A stretch of 64,000 bases of DNA from Termitomyces sp. T153 (GCA_018296165.2 JACKQL020000042.1:372001-436000); one strand, 5' to 3'. Numbered from the stretch's first letter, positions 12,001-23,689 are shown. Notes: generated by a model not told the origin, from the letters alone. Program-made: numbers and translations.

Positions 12001-13445
12001 GCGCACGGTCGTAGGGTTGTCCGTCTCGACGGATGAAGTAGTCTTGTGGCTTTGCATGGGCGAGATAAATCTGGTTTGATTATCGTTTATAAGAGGTTGT
12101 TTGCGAATGAGAATGGACGGACCTTATTCAGAGGTGTATCTGGAATCAATGATTTTCGAGTGAGTAGGTAGAGAAGAAAAACAGCAAGGAAAGCGCCGTA
12201 CCAGGATTCTTAACCAACGTGTGCAAATCTTTGATTTCTACTTTCTCAATCGGAAGTTCTTGGAGGATATCTAGACATCCATGTGCGACGTTTCCGTTTC
12301 TACAAGGCGAGAATTAGCATAACAAATTTCTGAATTGAACACACTTCAGGCTTGATGCAGAATGCGAATGCAAAATACGAAAAACAAGATACTTCGCACA
12401 GAAGTTGAGCGTGAAACGCGAAACAATGAAATACCCACCCAGTCAAGCCAACAACGAATGGGCCCAGCGCGGGCGGAATCCCGCCTTGTGCGATTCGATC
12501 GCCAATTGTGCGAAGGGCTTGGCGGATGCTTTGGAGGGTTGGATGGGTATGTGGGCGAGGTGTGGACTACGCGAGGTAAAGGTAGAGGATTACTTGGTGT
12601 TCAAAAAAGGAGATGGAGGGTATACGGACAAGAAAGGGTGTTGCAATTCCGTTTTCTAGGTGTGACTGAGCCATTGAAGATAAGGATTCGAGGACACCTG
12701 CGACTGTACGCATGGAGTCAGAACCAAAACCAGAATAATACAAGGAAATGCCGTGTACCCCCAGCAAACCACCCGAACCCTACCGTCCTCTTACCACTTT
12801 CATCCGTCAACATCTCATAATCTACAATCCTCGGTATAAGCCCTGCATTCGGCGTCCTCCTTCCCTTCTGAACAACAAACTTGGCGAGCAGAGGCATGTT
12901 GTACGCTTGCCCCTTGACGGTGTGAGAGAACATGAGGTGTGTGCGCGGGATCTTCACATAGCCTCTGTTGGCCCAGGCGGAATTCAGGGGTGCGGTAATG
13001 CCTGAGGTGAGAATTTCAGCGAGAGGGGGCTCTTTGATGCCGAGGATGATATGTGAGTTAGAGAGGGTGTGGGCGATCGAGGCGCCGGCCTGAGGTGGGA
13101 TGAATTGAAAGGAGGATGGAGGAGGGAAAGAAAGAAGGACGTACAGCAATGTATTCCTCATCTTTGAACACGCGTCTATCGCAGTGTTCAATCTCAACGT
13201 TGACACCGCCTTCGACAAGCTCCTTGACACCCTTTGGAGTCAACGGGGCTCTTCGTTCCCAGATCCTCTTTGGATCCTCACGTCTACAATGCAAGAATGA
13301 TTGTGAGCTATCCATCCAAGATAGGCCCACTCACTCACCTTATGCCTACAGTCACAGGTGTACGCGTGAAAAAGGACCGCGCATGCACAGAGGGCGCGTT
13401 GAAGTCAAAGACGCGGTAGATAGAAAGGGTACGGCGAAGCAGCAT
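9092..13445 (-). CDS. Bifunctional lysine-ketoglutarate reductase/saccharopine dehydrogenase (AASS type)
   Basis: One gene joins both enzymes of the saccharopine route: LKR (lysine + 2-oxoglutarate to saccharopine) and SDH (saccharopine to aminoadipate semialdehyde + glutamate). Start at 13445 (MLLRRTLSIYRVFDF), an Arg/hydroxy-rich leader without acidic residues near the start, as in mitochondrial import signals. LKR: REDPKRIWERRAPLTP and DEEYIA (about 13150-13290), GIKEPP and FSHTVKGQAYNMPLL (12880-13080), DISCDIEGGLQF (about 11680) and LPATLPLDAS (about 11480). SDH: Rossmann motif VLMLGSGMVARPAVEV (about 10900), NEIGLDPGIDHL (about 10370), SFCGGLPAP and KFSWNPRGVL, and the C-terminal part to 9092 with SSAMARTVG. 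Between the halves lies a long acidic/Lys-rich linker (about 10980-11350) that is unusual. About ten introns. Yeasts and ascomycetes use separate LYS1 and LYS9; a fused, mitochondrial form suggests lysine breakdown. That role is inference. Confidence 0.87.
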
Positions 13446-14490
13446 CGTAGAAGATCCGGTTTGGGAGGGGTCATGCAGAGTAATTATGGAATTATTATAA
13501 TAATGGTGCTGGTGAGATCCGCCCGAACGACAACTTGCAAAGTCAGAAGGACAGCCGGAGTGCTGAATGGCGGGATTAGATAAGAAGAGGAATTCGGAAG
13601 AGACCTTGGCGAAGATAAGGAGAGGCGCGCGTCAATGAGATGAAGCGACGCGTCGTTGAGAGATGCAAATGCATTCGGAATTCATTCGGGATTCGGAATT
13701 TAGCGTGCGATGAAGAAATTCTTTTGAACTCGGACTTGACTACATGTACACTTGGAATCTGCGTAGACTCTGACAGGCAACAGCTTATCCTGCTCAGAGT
13801 TAACGTTCAAACATTCAAGGGTCTTACTCAGAGCATCTTTTATAATAACACACTTCTTCCGAGCTCAAACCTTAACTTTTCCTCGCCGAGTCGGGAGAGC
13901 TTCTTCCATCTGATAGAGTGCATGCTTCAATGTACCTGGAATCTAGCAGGCAACATATGAGCACCCCTCACGACAGCAGCTGATATCCAGGGAGAACAAA
14001 AGTCAAAGACGCTACATATCCTATCAGCGTACCCCTCCGAGTCCTCCCCGCTCTGAGTACTTCTCTTATCGTAGCTGCTTATCGACGAAATGCCGGTCAA
14101 TTTTCCCTGTCACTATATATATATATCGGCTCGCACCGCTGCTTCCGTTCTCCGGACCACCTCAGAAGTCCCGGATCTCCATCGATGTCCTCGCCGTTCG
14201 TATCACTCCGAGAGCTTCCTTCACGTCCAACAGACAACAGACTCTGCGTATTTCGATGTACAGTCGCGGACAAACACAACTAATTTTTGCTGAGCCCTTC
14301 TATGGAGCGATGGCACATTGTCCGGCTGCCCCTTTGAATGCAGGAACATGAAGATTAGGACCCAATGGGTCAATTTCACAAGCCAATTTCTCAGTACTGT
14401 TACAGTCAGAAATTTTAACCCAAAAAATTTGGCCACCTGAAACAGCGAGGGAAAAATCATGAAAAATAGCACAATTGACTGCTTTCAACG
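13446..14490. other. Intergenic region at the edge of the CG-poor block
   Basis: Presumed promoter of LKR/SDH followed by sequence with no recognisable gene. A short (TA)n run sits at about 14114-14126. CpG is still normal here; the last CG dinucleotides before the depleted block are near 14320 and 14494. Confidence 0.5.
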
Positions 14491-14745
14491 AGCTGAATCT
14501 CATTGTAGATTTATTTTGAACTTCTCATGTGTGGATAAGACACAAAAAATTATATGTTTTACTGTAAATAGAGTTTTTTGGCTTAGTAGAATTGCAAATT
14601 CATTTTCCACATTATATGACTTGTCACACTCAAACTAACTATGAAACCTCCTAGTAAAAAACAAAAGAGGAACATCACAGGCCTATGAAATCAGCCCAAG
14701 GCATGTACAGCAACACCTGAAGCAGAAAAAATCCCTCCTGAAGAC

Positions 14746-14982
14746 TTGAGCTTGATCATCCCTTTGAGATCCTTGTCACCTGGACTCATTGTTGAGAAAA
14801 ATCTTGATGAGGGCTGGGAACCACAGGTCCACTTTGATAGCACAAAACCTAGCTGGAATCCAGAAGTTGAGGTATTGGAATTGGATGAAGATGAGGATCT
14901 AGAGGGTTGGGCAGATTCTGACAATGAAGGGGTCTATTCAAGGATGGTCAAAATGGCTGTATTGCTTGGAGATGATCCATGA
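14746..14982 (+). pseudogene. Transposon-associated acidic ORF fragment
   Basis: 78 codons from an ATG-less open frame: a tract ELDEDEDLEGWADSD followed by YSRMVKMAVLLGDDP. After the stop, the same kind of reading continues past a minisatellite (about 15145) with KTYKKGPDV. The spacing of GDDP-x-D-W and K-x-Y-KGPDV elements recalls the N-terminal part of proteins often carried by Agaricomycete transposons, but I cannot name the family. Stops and the repeat expansion mark it as a remnant. Confidence 0.4.
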
Positions 14983-15014
14983 GATGTGGATGGGTTCCAA
15001 ATCAGATTTCAAAA

Positions 15015-15099
15015 GCAAAAATGACAGGTAAGCAAAAATGACAGGTAAGCAAAAATGACAGGTAAGCAAAAATGACAGGTAAGCAAAAATGACAGGTAA
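15015..15099 (+). repeat. 17-bp minisatellite, five perfect copies
   Basis: Unit GCAAAAATGACAGGTAA repeated five times without a mismatch (85 bp). Every unit contains ACAG/GTAAG, a near-perfect intron 5' splice site. It lies just after the acidic ORF fragment. Confidence 0.95.
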
Positions 15100-17002
15100 G
15101 CATTATCTGAGAAGATGAGGAAGAAAGAGCCACTCAAGCATTGCAGGTCACCCCAAAACATATAAGAAGGGTCCAGATGTGGTGATGTGTTCCTATGCCA
15201 CCTAGCTGCTGTGCAGGAAAACAAAAGAAAACCTAAACACTGGCAACCAGATAGGGTAGCTGGCAATAGGAAGTAGTGGGGGCAAGTCATAAAAATCTCA
15301 GAAAATTAGGGTGCTGAAAGGGGTCAGGGGATGAAATAACAGTACAAGTAGGAAAGGCCATTATTGCTAGCCTGGGCCATTGAACTGTAATGAAAGGTTG
15401 CTGAGTCACTGGGTAATGAAGGGAAAAAGGGGTGAAGACACAAGAGTTGTGCTAAGAGGAGCATTGGAAAAATTGCTAAGAAAAGGGGATAAAGCAGTAA
15501 GAAGTAAAGGTGTTGGTAGGAATGAAGAAAAAACAAAGTTGCTAAGTTAAAGACAAGGAGGATGGACAAAAGGAGAGGACAAAGATAGTTTGCTAAGGTT
15601 GATAAGGACCTGGCAACAGGGAGGAGATGGGAAAAAGAGAATAAGTGACATTGGTATAAGCTGGGGGACAAAAACAAACTAGTTGCTAGCTGTAGTCACT
15701 AGCATTGCTAACACAAAAACACTGTAGAGTACCCATACTTGGTACCTATGCTAAATTGAGTATGAGGTTGCTAAAGGCTTGTTGCTAAGCTGTTAACAAA
15801 GACAAGAGTAGAAAAAAGAAAAGAAGTCTGAAGCTGGTAAGCTGAGGGCTACTGAGGGGGAACAATACTCTTGTTGTTTTGTTGTCTCTATTTACAGACA
15901 GTATTTATACTATTCATAGGTATAGTAGTTAGAAAGGAAATATAGTTGCCATCAGCAACAGCATCTGCCAAAGTGTCTATGATACATACTGGATGTCAGT
16001 ATGGTAACCAAGTATTTATACACAATGTCAACAAGATGCATAATAAATGTTAGTAACAAGAAAAAAGAGCATACTTAATGTCAATATCTAAAGAGTAGAC
16101 ACCATTCAGGTATTTTGGTAAGCAAGACAAGAGAAATGATAAGTAAGGGGTCACATGGTCTTTAATATATCCACTTTTGAGAATAAGTATTGTTGTTGCT
16201 AGGTAATGTCACTAGCAATCATTGCTAAGGAAGGACTTGACCTTATCATTCTAGATCCAAAGGCTAGATTCCATGTGATGAGGCTTGTGATCCAGAAGTC
16301 TTGTGGTTGCTAGGATCCCATGCAATGGCTCTGTTGTTCCAGACCTTGGGGCTAGATCCCCCATGATAAAGTTGCATGACTTGTACATACTTGTGCTGTG
16401 TCCACATCAGGTGCTGCCCAGATAAGATAGTCTGCAATGTCAGTAATGGTACCCAGCAACAGTTGGGTCTTATCATCCTCCTCTATGCTGAAATCTTGAC
16501 TGTCCTCAGTCAACCAAAGTTCTGTGATCACTTGCATGGGGAGAGGCAAGAATAAAAAGGAGCTAGAAATTATTTGGACTTTGTCAGAGTCCTCCCCCCA
16601 CTTCCTTATCTTTTTACTTCTCTTACAATCTTGATCTTGTTGCTATGTCTTCTGATCTCTCCTTACAACTTGAGAAGCACACCATGGCCCAAGCTTTTCT
16701 CAATTGAGTGGATTGCCTCCTCACAGTTGCATGTGACTTGTGAGCAACCAACCCTTGCTTAGTGGTGACCACTATCTTGAAGATCTGGCTTTGATGGTTT
16801 GAGACCACTGGGAGTGGGATGGAGTGGACAGAGTTAGTGACTGTTGACAAGGAATGTCAACAGTTATATGAGAAATACAAGAGAGAAGATTGGATTTGGG
16901 AGTACAATCAACACTTTGTAAGCTTTTATTTCTTTGCTTCTTAGCAATGTTGGTAACACTATTGCTAGGCTCCTCTTCCTTCATCACTAAAGTTTTTGCT
17001 GG
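15100..17002. other. Non-coding part of an old element with dispersed TTGCTA(A/G) motifs
   Basis: No supported gene. The octamer-like motif TTGCTAAG or its variants (TTGCTAGG, CTTAGCAA, CTAGCAAT) recurs about 15-20 times in both orientations between 15360 and 16970, and again at 18095-18150 on the other side of the inserted solo LTR. Minus-strand frames at 16264-16850 are short and unrecognised. Confidence 0.5.
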
Positions 17003-18061
17003 TGTCATGACCCACTCCCTGGAATCCCAAACATCATTCCCAACCTGCTTGCTCCCCCAGAGTTCCCCCCAACACCCTGCCAAACTCCCCCAACCATTGT
17101 TCACCCTCCACACCCACTCCAGGTAACTCTGACACTTCTCTGGTAAATCCTGATGGCCCCCTGGCTAGCTCCAATGCCTTCTCCACAGCTGTCAATGCTT
17201 CCCTTGATTTTTTTGAGCCCCTGGGACCTCCCCCACTGTTCCTGACTCCAGTGCATGGTCACCAACCTATCTCCCTGGTTCACCCAACCTACTCTGGAGC
17301 CTCATGATGACCCCAGAATGGCCTGCATCCTCAATTGATCCCATCAGAATGTTGCTGTGGCCTGTCCTTTGATTACAACTGACACCCATTGACTCTGCAT
17401 AGCTCCATTGAGCCCTGCTGCCACACCTGCTGTCCCCTGGAGCTCTCCAGTAGTCAGTATATAAGTTGTAAAGTAGCTCCTTGTACTCTAGTCTTGATAT
17501 CATATTAACTGATTACTTGTGTCTCATGTTTCTTTCTGTCTCTGTCTCTATTTTTAGTCTCAAATCTATTGCTTTTCTCAGTTCCATCTCATTTTGTCTC
17601 TGTCTTGTCTTAATTGTCTCTGTTTCCTTTGTTTCCCTAAGTTCTTTTCATCTTTGACATCAGCACAAACTCCATGCATGCACTATAACCTCCAAACATT
17701 CTTATGACAACTCTGGACCTTGCCCTTCACTTGGCCTCAGAACCCATCAGTCTTGATTGACCCCCCCATCAAACTCCAGCTCCACTCCCATCATTTGCAA
17801 AGCCCCACTTACCCTGCAGTCTATTTGTGTGCCTATGAACTTGTACCTGATGCCTGCCCAAGCCCAACATTTATTATACTTGGTCTTAGACTTTCCCATA
17901 CCACTCCAGACTTGCTCAGACCACTCCTCTGGGCTTCCCATTGCAAGTCCCTCTAGTCCACACCAACCCTGGAGTGCTAGGTTATAAGTGCAAGACATCA
18001 TGTCCACCTAGTAAGAACTTGCCCAGTGTAGCTGAGCCCCCATAGTCAGTGGAACCTAACA
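17003..18061 (+). mobile_element. Solo LTR, old copy (1,059 bp) with GCTGG target duplication
   Basis: Begins TGTCATGACCC and ends CCTAACA. The 5 bp on each side are identical, GCTGG at 16998-17002 and 18062-18066. It is homologous over its length to the LTR at 41992-43151 (opposite orientation), sharing for example the promoter-like AGTCAGTATATAAG (TATATAAG at 17458-17465) and the GTCAGTGGAACCT end. The size, TG start and 5-bp duplication indicate an LTR retrotransposon, probably Ty3/Gypsy type, reduced to one LTR by recombination. Nearly all CG of the younger copy are TG or CA here. Short frames inside it are not genes. Confidence 0.9.
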
Positions 18062-18066
18062 GCTGG

Positions 18067-18770
18067 AGAATTTGGAGGCTGGCATGATGGTGAGTACTAG
18101 CAATGTTGCTAAGGCTAGCAATGCTGCTAAGGTAATCTTAGCTGTTCGATGACTTGTTACTTAATGAACAATTCTTCTTTTAGCAGCCACCATGCAAGCT
18201 TACCATAACAGCAGGAGTTGAGCATAGTGAGGGCCATAGAGGAGAGGGTAGCATGCATTGTAGGGGAATTGGGAAGGCTGGGTACTCAACTCCCAAGCAT
18301 GAGGCTGGCATGTAACATTTCCATTACAGGTTGTACAGCTTATGGTTCACACTCCATGAGTCAAAACCAGTTGTTAGTTCTGTCTACAAAGTATGAAGTA
18401 AGGCACTGCCTTATGTAAGTAAATGTATAGTGCAGATCTGTATAATTAAATAATAATAGAATCAATATAGAAAGGTGATGCAAGTAATGGGTGCTCCATT
18501 ATATACTCCCCTTTTGAGCCTGTCAATGGACTCACTTCCAAAGACAAATAAAGTAAATGAAAAGGAATAGGTGGGATATGGCATCCCACCTAACAGTGTG
18601 CACCAGAATTTGAGTATGAATTCCTATGTTTATCTGTGGTAGAATCAAATGATTTTACATAGATGAAATATATCTCAGTGCACTGTCCAACTGTGCTGAG
18701 TGAGCAATGTGGGCTACTAGGGCCTACATATATTGATCATGTTTATGTGAGCTCCAATAGTAGCTCACCT
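18067..18770. other. Old element sequence downstream of the solo LTR
   Basis: Continues the TTGCTAAG-rich element (to about 18150), then has no gene. A perfect 10-bp inverted repeat TAGGTGGGAT/ATCCCACCTA with a 5-base loop lies at 18568-18592. Confidence 0.5.
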
Positions 18771-18773
18771 GGC

Positions 18774-21700
18774 TCATTTGTCCATCTTTGAGGCCTCCAC
18801 TTCCTCACTGCTCATGATGTCCACCCAGTGCTTTGATACAGTGTTAGCCATATCACTGGAGCCACTGGTTCCAGCTTCAGGAGCAGTAGGAGTAGCAACA
18901 TTAGTTGCTACCACTGCTTCCATGGGGCTGGGGATGACTTGTGGAGTTGTTGCTGGTTGGGCATTTGTGGTCAATGCATAATTGTTGATGTAGTCCAATT
19001 TCATGGACTCCTCTGCAGGTGCATTCTCTGAGGATACACAGAGCTTGATGCTGGGTTGGTAGTGGTTGCAGCCACTGACAACAAAGGCCCCTCCTCAGTT
19101 AGGGCTGCACTTGCAGAAGGAGCCACTGACAAGGGCTCCTCTGTAGTGGCCAGTGAGGCTCTCACCACTGCAGGTTGGTGCAGGAGGTGAGTGAAGATAC
19201 CATCCTCACAAAAGCACAGCCATTTAGCTGTGTCAAGGGGAGAGTGGCCTCTGCTTTCATGGATTTGGAGGAGCATGTGGAAGTGCTCCCAGTTGTCAGT
19301 GGTGGGGATATACTACTCATCATACCCCTGTACTGCAGGGAGTACCCTGATGGTCTGGAGTCAACAATGGCATTCATTGTTGACCTGCATGAACAAGTCC
19401 ACATGAATTGCACTCCTGGACTAATGGTGATTGAGGAAGCATATGCCATAGGTATATGCATGATTCACTCAGGAGGGAGGCACACAGTTGGCCAGGAGGT
19501 GATGTATCACTTCTGTCTTACTCAAATTGTTGATTTGCATAGGCAGCACTTGCAGCCTACACAGAGTGAAAGTGTAGGAAGCAATTGGGTTAAACTCCCC
19601 TACACTAGATTGGTAATTGTTGACTGCCTCTCAATAGAGACATGGCTGAGCAACCACCATAGCAAACAGCCTCATATTGGCTGTTTGTGTGTGTGGAGTA
19701 GTTGGGGCCAGTGCCCAACCTAAAATGTAACCAAAGACCAAATGTCAGTCTATGCACAATGAGGCATCAATGGCTATGCCTGAGTACAGGTTCTGTGAAC
19801 CTGGGTGGCCATGGTGCAGGATGTACTGCACCCATGCATCAATGTTGAAGTGACAGCTGATTGGGACTTGATTAAGTCCTGCTCCTCATGTATTGTTATT
19901 TGTGCAGCCAAGCATGGCCAATGGATATGCAGTCCCCTCTAGGCAGAGATGTTTCCAACTCTGCTGGGGTCAGCTCCATAACCTGCCGCATGGTGTGGTC
20001 TCTCAAGACTGGAGCTGTATAAAAGGAGATCTGATGGAACTTCTGAAGGAGGAGAGCAGCATGAATCTGCTCCCTCATTGTAACCTTCAATCTGCTGACC
20101 TGAATGAGCTTCAGGATCAGTCAAATCTGCTCAGGATTCATAGGCATCCCTTAGGGAGCCCATTGGTACAGTAATTCATAGTGTGGGAATATGTGAGATA
20201 TCCCCACCATCTCAGTGAAGTGGGCAAAGACTGCTTTGTCACCAATAAAAACTGCATTGGTTATTGGCAACCAGTAGAAGTTGGGGTGTAGAATACTCCT
20301 GAAGTCATTCTGGTGCTCAAAGCACCTGCAAACCAATGTGGTATCCCAGCCATCTGGTAGGCAGCTGGGCACTGTATCATTTAGATGCTTGAGGTCCAAC
20401 TTAGACTTCTCAGCATCAATGGCTAACAGCCATCTGGTGTTAGCATTGTGCTGCTCCTTGCAATGATGCTCAGTAGCATCATTGTTGGAATCACTGTTTA
20501 AAATACATTGTTTAGATATAGGAACATCATCATCATTGCTACCTGAGTCAGATGCTGCTAGAACACCTGCCATTGCTCAGGCAGCTGACTGCTGGGTGAT
20601 AAAGAATTCTTCATCATGGAGATCCCATTGTACTGGTGGTCTAAACTCCTGAGAGAGCACACCAGGCATAACATAGGTCCTTGATTCAAGGATCTCAATC
20701 ATGCCAGCTTCTGCTCCCTGGGGAACATTTGCTGTAAAGGCAATTGGGGTGGCAACAACCATAGAGTTGTCTGCCCCTGTTGATGCAACAGCTGGCTTCA
20801 TAGTGCCAGCTCATTCTGTGGAGGGCCTTGATGTTCCCTCCTTAGTCACTGTTGGTTTTGGCAGCTTCACTTGAGCTGCTACTGGCTTCAATGGCCCAGC
20901 AATGGGCAATGCTGCCTTAAAATCAGGGCACTCATCCATCCTCTGGCCATCACCAGCAGACACCACATCATTGTAGGGCATGAGTGGCACCCTCTGAGTT
21001 GAGGATCCCTTGACAAGCACAGAAGGCTTAGTACAAGCCTTCTTTGCTTCTGGGGGGTTAGGAGGAGAGGCTACATGCTTCCTCTTCCCCAAAGCTGAAC
21101 AAAAGAGGTCCACTCAGGCCTCATCCCTTTGATTTCAAACAATATCAAGTTCATTCAGAACTTGAGCTGGTGCTAGCTGCACTACAGGGTTGTTGAAGAC
21201 ATCAGCAGCAATGTCCTCTGGAACTCTGGCTTTGTGAAGCTACTGAAGCAGGTGAGCAATTTGCTCATCCATGGCAGTCAAAGGCTTGGGCTCTTTTGCG
21301 TTGCCCTTGCCCTTTTCCTTTGCTTCTCTGGCATTGCTTGACTATCTTCCAGGTGGTCAATGAGGAAGTGCTACTCCCCTATGCCAGTGCAGAAAGCAAT
21401 GTTGCAGTCACCTTACTTTTTCCTTTGCTGGCTAAGGTAGCCATTGGTCACCCCAATGCACTTGACAATGAAGAAGGCACATCTGAAGGACACACCCCAA
21501 TAGGCAATGGCAGATATTACTGCTGAGGAGGTGCCAATGACTGCATCAGAGCCATAATTGACTCTGAGCCTTTGTCATCAACCTCCATTGCCTCTGCTGA
21601 GGATGATGCAGGGACTGAAATCCCTACTTGTGACAATATAGTAGCAGGTCATCATTGACCTGCCATACTCATTGTATGGCTAGAGCCAGCTACTGGGAGT

Positions 21701-22164
21701 GGGGCCACAACAAATTATGGCATCACATATTGCTAGAATTCTTGGGACCACACTAGTTGTGTGGCCACAGAGTATCCAAAGTTAAACCGAGGAGGGGCCA
21801 GTGGTCCTCCATGTCCTTTACCTGCTCTCTGAGGGGGGGCCAATGGCCCCCCATGCCCTCTGCCTGCTCCACCTTGTTGCAGGGGCAAGCCACATCCCTG
21901 TGCTGGCAACTGCTGCATCACCACTGTGTAGCTAGGTGGGGCCACATCTCCTAGCACTGCCAGCAGTCCTCCACTTATGGGCCTTGTGTCCCTTGGAGCT
22001 GGGGCTGCTCTTCTCATTGTTGGCAGTGATATGTCCCCTGGCACTAAGCCTCCTGCCAATCCAGCAAAGCCACCAAAGCCAGGGAGCAGCACCCTCCAGT
22101 CAGTATTAGTCAGCCCTTCATAGTCATTAGACTCTATTTCTTCTTTTGATGTATTGTTAGTCAT
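18774..22164 (-). pseudogene. Unknown multi-exon gene in the CG-poor block
   Basis: A set of minus-strand frames that follow one another with similar composition and are best read as one gene or two. It may begin at 22164 (MTNNTSKEEIESND), followed by a Gly/Pro-rich repeat segment (two copies of GHGGPLAPP, about 21790-21850). Next come a basic segment with LGKRKHVASPPNPPEAKKA (about 21080, NLS-like), an acidic segment SDSGSNDDDVPIS (about 20540), a more regular, possibly globular part with CRCFEHQNDFRSILHPNFYW (about 20300), TMRQVMELTPAELETSLPRG (about 19980), a segment with DNWEHFHMLLQIHESRGHS (about 19270) and an Ala/Thr-rich tail. Several in-frame TGA and TAG codons interrupt it, so it is decayed. 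I recognise no domain; it is not a transposase, helicase or polymerase by sight. Confidence 0.45.
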
Positions 22165-22479
22165 TACTGCTTAGCATACCCAGGCCACTTACCACAGATA
22201 GCATTAGTTATAGCATAGTCATGGATATAGTATATAAGCTGGTCAGCAGGGTAGAATATCCTCTGACTAAACAATAGCAGTGTTCTCCTAGCCCATCCAT
22301 TGATCCAACTGTAAGAGCTCCAGCATCATTATTCATGTTTGGCTTGCTATGCTTGCCCCTTGCCTGACTCTTAGTCACTTCATGCTCCTTTGACTCTCAC
22401 TTGTCACTTATGTCTGCTTGCTTTCCATTGGGTTTATCTGCAGAACACCCATCCTCTTACACTGTTGCTGCTGCTAACT
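22165..22479. other. Short spacer between unknown gene and Helitron remnant
   Basis: AT-rich and CG-free, with no recognisable gene. It separates two divergent coding remnants and may hold their promoters. Confidence 0.4.
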
Positions 22480-23400
22480 TCTTTTATTTTTTCTCTTTAT
22501 TATATGTTTCAACATCTTTTTGGTTGAGACTTTAACAAAGGGAAGATCTCTGTTGAAGGTGGTATTTTAGGCCATTTAACTGCATTTTATAGTGCTAATG
22601 AATTGACAGAAAGAGGTCCATGGCATGCTCATTTTTTAATTTGGCCTGTTGGTGCACTCAATCCTTCAAATATTCATGCTAAATTGAAGTCTGAACCTGG
22701 ATAGGATAAAAAGTTGTTTGGTTTTTTTGAGAGCATCATTCACTACCACCTTTCTGATATTGAATTGGATGTTGATCCTAAATATGAACCTCATATTGAG
22801 TGCCCTCCTCATGTCCCACCTTCTTCTGAAGATATGCAAAAATATTGAAAATTAAAAAGACTTGCTTGCAACTGAAATAGAAAAATGTGGTGAAGCTCTT
22901 TAGCAACATCATTGCAGACCTGTTTATCATAAATATGGTAATGAAAACAAATGCCAGTTTCAGTTTCTCCATGAACTTGTATCAGAATTAAAAGATTTGA
23001 TCCTGAGACTAATTCTATTTACTTCTTGTGCCAAGATCCTACTATCAACTACTTCAACCCTATTATTCTTGTATTTTGCTGACATAATCATAATCTTAAA
23101 TGTATATTATCTGGAAAAGCTGCAAAATCTGCTATGTTTTATATTACAGATTATATTCCAAAACTGGATCTCAAAACATAACATATGTGATCTCTATTAT
23201 ATTGAGCTGTCCTTAATATGAAAGATTCAATTGATACTAACTGTTCTATAGCTAAAGCCAAACTTCTTCTTCATAAATGCCTTTCTCAATCAATTAAGCA
23301 GCAATGTTTGAATCCTGTTTGAACTATGTGGAAGCACTGTATCTGCAATATTTTAGATGATGAAGACTTTCCTACAATGTAACCAAAGCAATCCAAGCCC
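22480..23400 (+). pseudogene. Helitron Rep/helicase-like N-terminal domain, decayed
   Basis: Conceptual translation contains GPWHAHFLIW followed by NPSNIHAKLK (about 22615-22690), ETNSIYFLCQDPTINYFNP (about 23005-23060), a Cys/His segment HNHNLKCILSGKAAK (about 23083-23127), and AMFYITDYIPKLDLKT. This order is that of the Helitron-like replication-initiator domain of fungal rolling-circle transposons: the HxH-type motif, then the HNH-L-C/SGKAAK segment, then the YITDY motif. Many stops break it. The TGA at 23080-23082 stands where the family has Arg after FC, exactly what CGA to TGA would give. The helicase half is not seen. The fragment shares the CG depletion of its surroundings. Confidence 0.75.
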
Positions 23401-23689
23401 AAACATCATGAAAGTACAGATGAAAAAGGTGTAAAATCAATGTCTGATGATGGCAAAGCTCATGTGTGGACTGTAAAAGATGATCATTGTTTGCATAACT
23501 TGACTATCATATGATATTTGAACTTATTATGAAAATGTATAATACATGTTCAAGTACATACAGCACAGTTTAATGTTATAACTTGTATTGTATTATTCTG
23601 CTCAATTAATGAGTTGGGGACTGGCACTTGTTGCTGCTAGGATATGTACCTTTCTTCATGGACATGCATTGCTGTTTGCCCTTTGTACT

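Noticed and set aside
14285..14300. Near-identical 16-mer TGA(G/A)CCCTTCTATGGA at about 14285 and at about 40525, considered as a target duplication or end repeat of the whole CG-poor block.
   Set aside because: A 15/16 match is expected several times by chance in a window of this size, and neither site coincides with the composition edges or with any terminal repeat.
17720..18007. Overlapping frames on both strands at 17720-18007.
   Set aside because: They lie inside the solo LTR and are not conserved in the other LTR copy.
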